A program made the position numbers and the translations under genes. Shown in pieces: positions 1 through 7,705 of a stretch of 13,671 bases of DNA. Under the pieces are notes generated by a model. That model did not search any database. It was not told the DNA's origin and worked only from the letters and a program-made list of their open reading frames with translations. Numbering within the stretch: the first letter of the stretch is position 1; each line of letters opens with the position of its first letter. Source of the DNA: Parvularia atlantis (taxonomy: Eukaryota; Opisthokonta; Rotosphaerida). The stretch is taken from the NCBI GenBank assembly GCA_943704415.1, contig CALSCO010000608.1, positions 1 to 13,671 on the forward strand, in the 5' to 3' direction.

Positions 1-154
1 GCGCTGCGTGTGAGCGACAGAGCGACAGAGCGGTGGCGGCTGCGCGCGCGCGCATGTCGCGGACCGGGCGGCTCGACCTCGCCGGCCATGATGGCTGATC
101 GCAATGTGCGCGCGCTGGCAACCGATCGAATCAACATATGTATACATCGCAGTG
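1..154. other. 3' flank of the helicase gene; no gene assigned
   Basis: This stretch lies downstream of the helicase stop codon and would carry its 3' UTR and terminator. It is GC-rich at the left and more AT-rich near 130-147, where there is a 10-bp perfect palindrome, ATGTATACAT (138-147). Because strands alternate through the window, the next gene to the left may be on the plus strand and end here. A plus-strand frame is open from base 3 to a TGA at 96-98, but nothing in it is recognisable. I see no canonical polyadenylation hexamer. Confidence 0.4.
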
Positions 155-3100
155 TCACATGAAGTACAGGCGTTTGAGGTGCTTCGGGCGCGTCTTGGCG
201 GCGCAGGCGGGGCAGGCGAGCGTCTGCGTGAGGGCGCGGGTCCAGCAGGCGTGGCAGGCGATGTGTCCGCACGGTGCCGCGAACGGCGCGCTCGGTGCGC
301 CCTTGCACACGACGCACGGCCGCTCGATCGCGGCAGCCGACGCTGATGGCTCGGTCGACGGCGTCTGCAGGCTCGCCAGCAGCGCGGCGCTCTCGCCCGT
401 CACCGCCAGTAGCTCGGCCGCCGTCGACGTCGGCGGCGCCGGGGTGAAGCGCCGCGACGTTGGCGCGATCGCAAAGTCGTCCGTCCGCGGCTTCTTGGGC
501 GCGGGCGCGGCGTCGGCGCTGCCGATGAGGTGCTCGCGCGGCGTGCGGTGCAGCATGCTGCTCATCTGCTGCTCGCGGCAGAACTCGTCGTAGACGGCAA
601 GTGTGGCCGGCGTGACAAAGATGCGGAACTCGCGCACGAGTGCGCGCCGGTGCTCCTCCGCGACATGCGCCCAGAGGAACTCGAGGATGCGCCGGATGCT
701 CGCGCCGCTCTTGACCTCGACCATGCGCGCCAGCAGCTGTCGCACGAGCTCCTTGTCGCCCAGCAGCCCCTTGACCTGCGCACCCGCACACCACTGCTCA
801 GTCGGCCAGCCGTGCACGCAGACGAGCGCGCACCTTGGTGAGAAACTCCTTGGCCTTGCTTGCGCTGCTCGGCGCGGCGGGTTCGGGCGGCGTCTCGGCC
901 GGCGCGGCGTCAGCGATGGGCAGGCGGAACGGCTTGGCGCGGCTGGCGGGTGCGACTGCTGCCCCTGCGGCCGAGCTCGGCTCAACGGGCGCGAGGTAGT
1001 CTGTCGCGACGCACGATGAGCGACGGTCGCAAGGCACGCCACCATGCGCACCCGGCATCGGCTCGGCCTGCAGCGGCTCGGGCAGCACGATGTTGCTGCG
1101 CGGCGGGCCGAGGACGAGCGGCTCCTCAAACGCGAGCTCAAGGTGCCTGCGCCGCACCTGCGCACGACGCGCTCAGCGGCCGCCAGCGTACACATCCAGC
1201 GCGCGCTGCACGCACCACGGCGAGTGTCGGGTCGTGCGCGATTGCGGCGTAGAAGCGCCGAAGGCTCACGATGGTCTGCGCAAACTTGCCGTAGACGGTC
1301 AGGTGCGGGTTGACCCAGAGCGGCAGCATTGCGCGCGTCGACGTGCTGCCAAAGCTGCCCAGTGTGTGCAAACGCATGTGAGCGGCGTCGAGTGCACGCA
1401 GCGCGCGACTGGGCGCACCGCTCGTCGCACAGGATGATGGCGCCGTAGTCGTGCCGGTGCCGGATCACGCGCCCGATCGCCTGGTTGACCGCACGCGCGG
1501 CCTGGTCGTGTGCGCGTGCTATCAGCAGCGATGCCTCCGCAGCGCCGCCCGTACGCACCTGCTGCTTGTACCAGTCGTCCGAGGTCAGCACGCCGCCGGC
1601 GCTCGGGCGACCGCGCTGGCGGTTCTGCTCGTCCAGGAAGCCGCGCTTGAGAATGACGCGCGGGTCGGCAAACGGCGGGAACGGCAGGCCCGTGATAACG
1701 ACCGCGCGCGCCTTGGCGTCGGCAAAGTCCATGCCTGCGTGCGCGTCGTGTCAGCAGCTCGGGGTGCTCAGCAGCGCACAGCGCACCCTCGCTAATCTTG
1801 CCGCGGCAAACGGCAAACAGCACCGCACCGCGCCCGTCCAGCGGCGGGTGGCCCCCGCTGACCGTGTTGGGGCGGCGCTGCTCGATCTGGGCGTAGTACC
1901 GCTCGAGCAGGTCGGCAAACTCGTGCTTGCGCCGCGGCTCAACAAAGGGTTCCTTGAGCGCCGTCATCCGCTCGAGCACGGTCTTGTCGCCGCCGCGCTG
2001 GCACGCGAGCAAGTGAGGCGCTTTGAAGCCGCAGCTGTGCACGCCACGCTGCACACCCGCTCGGCCCACAGTTTGAGGCACGTCTCCATGGTCGGGTACG
2101 ACGGGAAGAACACAAGCAGTCCGTCCGGAACGACACGGCAAAAGTTGACTAGACCACGCGTGCATGAGCGACGGACGCGGTGGCGCACAACGCGTGGCGC
2201 GCACCGATCGCGTTGCCCAGCTCGAGCTGGTATTCGACGCTCCCGCGCGTCTTAAACGACGAGTTGAGCGCAAAGTCGGTCGGCCCGACGGGACACACGC
2301 CGACCCAAACCTGGTGCGGCTTGATGACGTGCGCGTTCTGCAGCTGCACGCGAAACTCGCTGTCGGCTGCGTGAGTATGCGCACACAGTTAAGGGGGCTG
2401 CTCGCACGTCTGCAGCTCGATGGCCAGCGGCGGCAGCGGCGAGAGCGTCCCGCTCGTGAGGATGACCGTGCGCACGTCGTTCTTGAGCAGCTCGCGCATG
2501 GCCACGCCGCTGTTGAAGCACCAGAACGAGATCGTGAGCCCTGCGTGCGTGTGTGAGCACGCGCGCACGCTTGTCGGGCGCGATCGCACCGGAGATCGCT
2601 GTCTTGGCGTCCTCCTCCGACGTCACGTACACGCGGTACTGCTCATCCAGGCGCGCAATGTCGATGCCCGTCGCAAAGATGCTCTCGAGCGACGCGCCAA
2701 AGCTCTGCATGGCCAGGTTGCGCCGCCGGTGCGTCGAGGCGTCTGGCGCGCGCTCGCACGCTCAGCGCACGGCCCGTCGGAGGTGCGGGCGCACCGGAGC
2801 TGAGCACGGTGATGCACGCGTTCCACAGCGCAAAGTACTCGGCCGCGTTGGTCTGGTTGATCATCAGCGGCGCGAGCAGGTTGAGCATGAACGACCCGCG
2901 CTGGACGAAGCCCGGCAGCGACGCCTCCTGCGACCGTCATGAGGTGAGACGTGCGACCCGTGCGCATCGCCCGGCTCGCGCACCTTGCCGGTGTCGCCGC
3001 TCTTGAAGGCGCGCGGGCCTGGCAGCACGATGTCCTTGATCTTCTTCTCGAGCTCGAGTATGCCGTCTGCCGCGCGCGGGGGGGGGGGGGGGGCGCGTGA

Positions 3101-4247
3101 GCGATCATCACTACCTTGCAGGCCGCGCGGCAAACGCACTCAGCAGCACGCCGGCCTGCTCGTACGTGACGGCCGGATCGCTGTCGAGGCCCGTCTTCTG
3201 CTCGAGGATCCTGCACACGTCCGCGAGCTCGACCTGGACGCGCATGCGCTCGGCGTGCGTCCACTCGAACGAGACGGCCTCGCTGCAGCTCGACTCCTGC
3301 GGGCCGGCGCGTCACGTCGCAGGGCGCGGGGTTTGCACGGCTCAAGCACCAGGTTGTGCGCCTCGTCAAAGATGATGACCGAGTTGTTCACGTCCAGGCC
3401 CTGCGCGCGCCGCGTCACCGGGTCGATCAGGTAGTTGTACGGCGCAAAGACGATCTCGGCCGTGGCGAGATTGTCGCGCGAGACGTAGTACGGACACGCC
3501 CTGGCGAGCGAGCTCAGCCGCACGGCTCGCAAAAAACGCACGCAGACGCAACTGATGCTGCCGCCCGACGCGCACGATCTCCTCGATGTCGGCCACCTCG
3601 TCGCGGAACGTCGGGTTCGCCTGAGCAAACTCTGCGCGTAAATGAGCCACATGCCCACACGCCAAGCCCGCACGATAGCGCACTCTCGATGTTGCGGTGG
3701 AACTCGCACGCGTGGCTCATGACCTTCTGGCGACACGCCTGCGTCTTGGCCGCGGCCGTCTCGAGCTGGGCCACCTCGGGCTTGATGCACATCTGGTCGC
3801 GCGAGCCGATGATGCACATGCGCGCGCGCAGCGACAGCCGCTTGAGCTCGTGCACGACCTGCGACAGCTGTGCGTGCGTGCGCGACGTGTAGATGATCCG
3901 CGGCGGCGCCTTGGACCAGTCCTCGCCCTCGGGCCGCGCCGTCACCGCCGCCAGCAGCCCCGGCGAGACGTGCCCGCCGCGCATCCGTCGCTCCTCCAGA
4001 GCCGCGGCGTACGCGGCGCGCCAGGCGAGCGTCGCCGCGAGCAGGCACAGCGTCTTGCCCGTGCCCGTGGGCGACTCGAGCAGTGCGTTGTTGCGCTACA
4101 CCGTCGACGTTGGTGCATGCCAATCAGGCCGCCGGCGCGCACCGTCTGCAGCGCCTCGACCACACGCTCCATGTACGCCACCTGCACGTCGTACGGCGCG
4201 TGCGGGAACTCGACGTGGACGCCGCGCACGGTCAGCGGCGTCGGCAT
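155..4247 (-). CDS. RTEL1: RTEL1-type Fe-S DNA helicase with harmonin-like and RING domains
   Basis: Superfamily 2, XPD-family 5'-3' DNA helicase; known RTEL1 proteins unwind telomeric T-loops, G-quadruplexes and D-loops in the nucleus. Exons: 4247-4143, 4095-3684, 3631-3553, 3500-3350, 3296-3140, 3066-2984, 2927-2795, 2742-2590, 2540-2408, 2359-2205, 2148-2057, 1997-1787, 1734-1559, 1501-1419, 1354-1216, 1157-1052, 1000-834, 775-155. They join to 1051 aa, against about 1219-1300 in vertebrates. Visible: Walker A SPTGTGKT (43-50), TSRTHAQL (105-112), four [4Fe-4S] cysteines C138, C156, C165, C201, DEAH (244-247), SGTLSP (454-459), FFPSY (534-538), [11 protein letters not shown] (615-625), QAIGRVIRH (687-695). 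A harmonin-like helical domain spans about 838-911 and ends in the characteristic F-x-x-F-V...F-C pattern. A C3HC4 RING follows (C999, C1002, C1014, H1016, C1019, C1022, C1033, C1036). I see no convincing PCNA-binding box. The start ATG puts [15 protein letters not shown] in register with the family N-terminus. RTEL1 is preferred over XPD, FANCJ or DDX11 because of the harmonin plus RING tail and the motif-by-motif alignment. Confidence 0.93.
3078..3093. repeat. G16 homopolymer inside helicase intron 5
   Basis: Sixteen consecutive G on the plus strand, which is C16 in the transcript. It lies in the 73-nt intron 3067-3139, the longest helicase intron, between a CTCAC branch-like motif and the CGGCAG acceptor, where a polypyrimidine tract would be expected. 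Length is likely polymorphic or prone to sequencing error. It is outside coding sequence. Confidence 0.9.
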
Positions 4248-4255
4248 CGGTGACG
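4244..4255 (-). promoter_or_regulatory. Helicase start-codon context, shared 12-mer
   Basis: The sequence CGTCACCGATGC spans the helicase ATG (4247-4245). The identical 12-mer spans the ferrochelatase ATG at 5004-5015 on the other strand. The match fixes neither start by itself, but both starts are independently supported by alignment. Confidence 0.5.
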
Positions 4256-4601
4256 GCGGCCTTTGGTGAAAGCGCACGCTGGGGATAGTCAGCGTGGCGC
4301 CGTCGAACACACTGCCAGTGGCAGCCGAACCACACAATGCTCGCTCAGCCTGTGCGCACGATCGGCAACGGCCCGGGGAGCAACGCAGCCGGACGGTTCC
4401 ACTCTCCACAGCTTACAGCTCAAGGCCAGCTCGTCATTGCGGACGGCGTCCGACGAACGACCGTGACCGCCGCATCTGGGTTACCGAGACGTTTGACTAC
4501 ACAAAACCGCCTCGAGCTGCTAGACGGCGGCGAAAAACGGTGAAGGCGATTGCACAAACTACTGCGACCGGCCACTGGCACCTCGGCGTCGACCAGCCAC
4601 G

Positions 4602-4623
4602 AAAAAAAAAAAAAAGGGGGGGG
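4602..4623. repeat. A14G8 homopolymer pair
   Basis: Fourteen A followed directly by eight G on the plus strand, within the divergent promoter region. It is a low-complexity tract that could exclude nucleosomes, or simply be slippage-prone. I see no flanking duplication that would make it a retrotransposon tail. Confidence 0.9.
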
Positions 4624-4784
4624 TTGGGTTGCGCGGTCGAATTTTTCGCCGCTGGCGTAATGCCTTTGCTATGATAAGCCAGCTGCACCGGACCGCCCGA
4701 TACGTGTTTGCTCACGGCCGTGCCCAAGTAGTCCGCCGCGCGTTGGTGCGGCGCGCTCGTGTGGGTGTGCTTTGCCGAGTGCAC

Positions 4785-4802
4785 CCGGCATCATGATGCC
4801 GG
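4785..4802. promoter_or_regulatory. 18-bp perfect palindrome upstream of ferrochelatase
   Basis: CCGGCATCATGATGCCGG is self-complementary over all 18 bases. It lies about 210 bp upstream of the ferrochelatase ATG, and its size and dyad symmetry suit a homodimeric DNA-binding protein. No known factor is recognised; the regulatory role is inference. Confidence 0.45.
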
Positions 4803-4835
4803 TGGTCAATGGTGACGGGCAATTGAGTTAGTTTA

Positions 4836-4869
4836 CCACAGCTGTGGGCGAGCTGCGAGCATGCGCATG
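4836..4869. promoter_or_regulatory. Two further palindromes: CCACAGCTGTGG and CATGCGCATG
   Basis: CCACAGCTGTGG (4836-4847) is a perfect 12-bp palindrome centred on an E-box-type CAGCTG. CATGCGCATG (4860-4869) is a perfect 10-bp palindrome resembling the core bound by NRF1-type factors in animals. Both lie 140-180 bp upstream of the ferrochelatase start. The sequences are certain; function is inferred. Confidence 0.4.
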
Positions 4870-4946
4870 TACGTAGCGTCCGCGAGCGCTCGGCACACAC
4901 CCGGGCCGCACACGCCGCACACGCCGCCGGCCGAGCACCAGCGGGT

Positions 4947-4952
4947 CACGTG
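4947..4952. promoter_or_regulatory. CACGTG E-box near the ferrochelatase start
   Basis: CACGTG within GGGTCACGTGCT, about 60 bp upstream of the ferrochelatase ATG. This hexamer is the usual core for bHLH-type factors. A second CACGTG, inside a 12-bp palindrome, lies upstream of the acyltransferase gene at 13624-13635. Confidence 0.35.
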
Positions 4953-5003
4953 CTCTTTCGCGGCCATTGCTGTTTACGCGGCCACATTGGCCCGCTGCGC
5001 GAT

Positions 5004-5015
5004 CGTCACCGATGC
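5004..5015 (+). promoter_or_regulatory. Ferrochelatase start-codon context, shared 12-mer
   Basis: CGTCACCGATGC spans the ferrochelatase ATG (5012-5014) and is identical to the sequence spanning the helicase start on the opposite strand. The start is chosen because it gives a short Arg/Ser/Thr/Ala-rich presequence that splices in frame to the conserved core. Confidence 0.5.
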
Positions 5016-6709
5016 TGCGACTCATCGGCGCGCGCGCGCTCTCGACGTCGACGCGGCCGTGCGCGCGCTTACCGCGGTTGCCGCATCGCGCTCACGTCGC
5101 TGTCGGGCGCGCGCGTACGCAGCAAGACGGCCGTCGTGATGATGAACCTGGGCGGGCCGGCGACGCTGGACGAGGTGCACCCGTTCCTGCTGCGCCTCTT
5201 CTGCGACAAGGACCTGATCCCGCTGCCGTTCCAGCAGTCGCTGGCGCGGTTCATCGCGCGGCGGTGCGTCGTCGCGGTGCCGCGTGTGGACATTGTCGTG
5301 CCGATGCGTCCAATCGCGACGCGCAGGCGCACGCCGCGCATCCAGAAGCAGTACGCGATGATCGGCGGCGGCTCGCCGATCAAGATGTGGACCGACCGCC
5401 AGGGCCAGCTCATGACGGCACTGCTGGATGAGCTCTCGCCAGAGACGGGTGTGTCTGCGGTGCTGCTGCAGGGTCTCGGGCTGACGATGGCAAACAGCTC
5501 CGCACAAGCACTACGTCGCCTTCCGCTACACGCAGCCGCTCACGGACGAGACCGTGAAGCAGGTGTGGGGCCGCTCGCCGCGGTGCACGAGGCGGTGACA
5601 CGCGCGGCAGATCAAGGCGGACGGCATCAAGCACGCCGTCGCGTTCACGCAGTACCCGCAGTACTCGTGTTCGACGACGGGCAGCAGGTGGGTGCCGCGC
5701 GACTCGCGTGTGAATGGCTCACACGACGCACGCACGCCAGCCTGAACGAACTGGCACGGCAAATCGCCGCGCACGACGCCGAGGGCGCGGTCAAGTGGAG
5801 CGTGATCGACCGCTGGCCGACGCACGAGGGCCTCGTGGAGGTGCGCGCATGCAGGCGCAGTGCAACCGTCCCCTCATGCTGCGTAGGCGTTTGTGCAGCG
5901 CATCAAAGACGCGCTGCACAAATTCCCCACCGACAAGCGCGACCGCGTCGTGCTGCTGTTTTCGGCGCACTCGCTGCCGCTGTCCGGTGCATGCTCACGC
6001 GCGTACGCCCACCGATGCTGACGATCGCGCAGTCGTCGACCGCGGCGACCCGTACCCGACCGAGGTCGCGGCGACGGTGTACAGGGGTGCGTGTCCGTCG
6101 TGGTGCGCTGCGGCGCGGCGCGGCGCGTGTGTGCTGACGGGGCCGGGCCGCAGTGATGGAGAAGCTCCACTTTGCGCACCAGTACCGCCTCGTGTGGCAG
6201 TCCCAGGTCGGCCCGTCGCGCTGGCTTGGTCCGCAGACGGCCGCTGCGCTCAAAGGACTGGCGCAGAACGGGCGGAAGGAGGTGCTGCTCGTGCCGATCG
6301 CGTTCACGTCCGACCACATCGAGACGCTGTTTGAGCTCGACATCGAGTACGGCCACCAGGCCAAGGAGGTACGCCGGCCTGGGCGTATGCGAGGGCGCGC
6401 TGACGCCGCGCAGATGGGCATGACGCATCTGCACCGCGCCGAGTCGCTCAACGACCACCCGGTCTTCATCCACGCGCTCGCCGACGTGGTGCACGGGCAC
6501 CTCAAGAGCGGACAGAGTGCGCTGCGCTCGTGAGACCGTGTGAGTGCGCGGGCTGACTGTGCGCGGCCGTGGCAGCGTCGTCGCACTTGCTCCATCTGCG
6601 CTGCCCCGGCTGCATCAACGAGACGTGCGGCACCACGAAGGACTACTTCAAGGGCACGCGCAGCGGCGTGACAGACACGCTCGGCATGGCGGCCTCGCTC
6701 GCTCATTGA
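5012..6709 (+). CDS. FECH: Ferrochelatase, mitochondrial, [2Fe-2S] type
   Basis: Last step of haem synthesis: inserts Fe2+ into protoporphyrin IX at the mitochondrial inner membrane. Exons: 5012-5058, 5123-5263, 5327-5448, 5498-5562, 5611-5687, 5741-5840, 5887-5986, 6033-6086, 6154-6368, 6414-6516, 6576-6709; they give 385 aa (human precursor 423). Residues 1-15 ([15 protein letters not shown]) look like a mitochondrial presequence. The core starts at [69 protein letters not shown] and [16 protein letters not shown] are all intact. Catalytic His212 and Glu292 correspond to human His263 and Glu343. The four [2Fe-2S] ligands are present: C145 plus C351, C354 and C359 in CPGCINETC. Those last three lie in the final exon, after intron 6517-6575; reading through that intron hits a stop at 6533 and removes the cluster. 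No other family fits. Confidence 0.97.
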
Positions 6710-6774
6710 CGCACCCCCGTACTGTGCTGCGCCGTTTGTGTATTTTGCGGCGCGCGGCACATGAAGCAAGGGCA
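6710..6774. other. 65-bp convergent intergenic gap (ferrochelatase / SREK1IP1-like)
   Basis: Only 65 bp separate the two TGA stop codons of genes that point at each other. The gap must hold both 3' ends, so the 3' UTRs very probably overlap. It contains a short T-rich patch (GTGTATTTTG) but no clear polyadenylation hexamer on either strand. Confidence 0.6.
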
Positions 6775-7640
6775 TCACCGCCTTGGGCTGCGGCTGCGCT
6801 CCCGGTCGCGACTGCTGCGCTCGCGCTCGCGGCTGCGGCTGCGGTTACGTTCGCGCTCTTTCGGCTTGTTTCGCTCTCGGCTGCGGTCGCGCTCTCGGCT
6901 GCGGTCGCGCTCTTGCTCGCGCTCTTTAGGCTTGCCTCGCTCGCGGTCGCGCGCTCGTTCGCGCTCACGCTCTCGCTCGCCCCGATCCCGGCTGCGGTCG
7001 CGCGAGTGCTTCTTCTTGTCCTTCTTCTTCTTCTTGTCTTTGTCCTTGGACTGCGCGGCACGTCGTCAGCGCACCACGCACACGCTCGAGACGGGCAAAC
7101 GCGCCTTCTTCTTCTTCTTATGCTTCCGGCCGTCGCTGCTGTCGCTGTCGCTGTCACTGCTGCTGCTGCTCGCGGCCCGCTTGCGTGACGCGGGCGTCTT
7201 GTCTGCGGCAGCGCTCAGCGTCGTGCACACACGCGCGCGCTCGTCGTTCCCTGGGCGCACCGACGTAGAACGCCGGCTTGCCGTCGTCGCCGCTGTCGTC
7301 GCTGTCGCTGTCGCTGTCGTCATCGTCGCCCTCGCCCGGCTTCGGCGCATCCAGCGGCTTGTGCGAGAGGAAGTTGCGGCACTGGAACGTCAGATGCCCG
7401 ACCTGCGCCCACCGCCGCCGCCGCGCGCTCGTCAGCCGCCGCCGAGACGTTCTCGTTTGGGCACGCACCTCGCCGCACTTCTTGCACGCGCCCGGCCGCG
7501 TCGTGTCGGCCTGCGGCCGCGTCAGCCGCGCGAACGCGAGGATGCCTGTGTGCGTGCGCGACGTGCGCGACGTGCGTGAGCGCGGACGATGCAGAAGGAC
7601 GAGGGGGCGCACCGCGAAGCGGATCCGATTCGGCCGCCAT
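6775..7640 (-). CDS. SREK1IP1: SREK1IP1-like zinc-knuckle splicing protein with RE/RS tail
   Basis: SREK1IP1 (P18SRP) in animals is a small nuclear protein that binds the SR-related splicing regulator SREK1. Exons 7640-7613, 7545-7469, 7402-7261, 7202-7084 and 7050-6775 give 213 aa (human about 155). The diagnostic block GACKKCGEVGHLTFQCRNFLS contains a CCHC knuckle, C30, C33, H38, C43; an intron (7403-7468) splits it between E and V. After it come an Asp/Ser acidic stretch, a Ser/Asp run, a KHKKKKK patch, a second Lys-rich patch and a long Arg-Glu/Arg-Ser repeat ending RSRSPRR. Human SREK1IP1 shares knuckle, acidic-Ser and Lys-rich parts; the long RE/RS tail is extra and could target nuclear speckles. 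Exon 1 (MAAESDPLRG) is the least certain part. The last intron is only 33 nt, or 42 nt with an alternative GT at 7092. The ATG lies 65 bp from the next gene's ATG, suggesting a shared promoter. Confidence 0.85.
7051..7083 (-). other. 33-nt intron in the SREK1IP1-like gene
   Basis: GTGTGCGTGG starts and CCGCGCAG ends this phase-0 intron, with a CTGAC branch-like motif inside. Reading through meets a TGA (VCVVR then stop); removal restores the frame into the lysine-rich and RE/RS tail. The only other workable donor in phase, GTCTCG at 7092, would make it 42 nt. Either way it is well below the typical 45-68 nt here. Confidence 0.6.
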
Positions 7641-7705
7641 CACAAGTGCCAGACTGGGATCGCGTCAAATCCATCTCGTATTCTCACGGCTGCTGCGCGC
7701 CGCGG
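7641..7705. promoter_or_regulatory. 65-bp bidirectional promoter (SREK1IP1-like / PH-CH-LIM)
   Basis: The start codons of two divergent genes are only 65 bp apart. The segment is less GC-rich than its surroundings (for example GTCAAATCCATCTCGTATTCTC), as expected for a promoter or short 5' UTRs. No TATA box or palindrome is visible. If the plus-strand gene instead starts at the upstream in-frame ATG 7589, the two genes overlap and there is no gap. Confidence 0.55.

Larger units (their letters stand above)
4248..5011. promoter_or_regulatory. Divergent promoter region between helicase and ferrochelatase
   Basis: This 764-bp gap between two start codons facing away from each other is the only large intergenic space in the window. 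It is less GC-biased than the genes, with tracts such as GAATTTTTCG near 4639 and a TGATAAG GATA-like site at 4672-4678. It holds the A14G8 tract and, nearer ferrochelatase, a run of perfect palindromes. Open frames within it (for example 4294-4674 plus) resemble no protein I know, and some run through the homopolymer. I see no tRNA or other RNA gene. It must contain both 5' UTRs, possibly with UTR introns. Confidence 0.7.

Noticed and set aside
1299-2384. 361-residue continuous minus-strand frame as a separate gene
   Set aside because: Only the part with [17 protein letters not shown] to CRGKISEG is real (helicase exon 12); the rest is intron and out-of-frame reading of neighbouring helicase exons.
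2541-2568. A 28-nt intron at the helicase exon 8/9 border
   Set aside because: Donor GTGCGATCG at 2589 gives a 49-nt intron in the same phase, joins AKTAISG to LTISFWCF and fits the usual size, so the shorter choice is unnecessary.
155-4247. Frameshifted pseudogene explanation for the broken helicase frames
   Set aside because: Every frame change coincides with a GT-AG pair of about 47-73 nt whose removal restores family-length alignment, and the exon lengths sum to a multiple of three. The same holds for all five genes, so these are introns, not decay.
4602-4623. Poly(A) tail of a retrotransposon or processed pseudogene
   Set aside because: No coding remnant, no target-site duplication and no upstream element are visible; it is better described as a homopolymer tract.
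4294-4674. 126-residue plus-strand frame in the divergent promoter region
   Set aside because: It resembles no known protein and its end runs through the A14G8 tract as a lysine/glycine artefact. The region is intergenic in composition.
4497-4784. 95-residue minus-strand frame in the same region
   Set aside because: It begins at GTG instead of ATG, crosses the homopolymer as a run of Phe, and has no recognisable motif.
4248-5011. tRNA or small RNA gene in the intergenic region
   Set aside because: No sequence resembling paired A and B boxes with a cloverleaf was found on either strand by eye. A covariance-model scan would settle it.
6761-7579. 272-residue plus-strand reading frame rich in Leu-Arg-Ser-Arg repeats
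   Set aside because: It is the antisense of the SREK1IP1-like RE/RS tail, whose repetitive codons keep the opposite strand open. The minus strand carries the recognisable zinc knuckle and splices cleanly.
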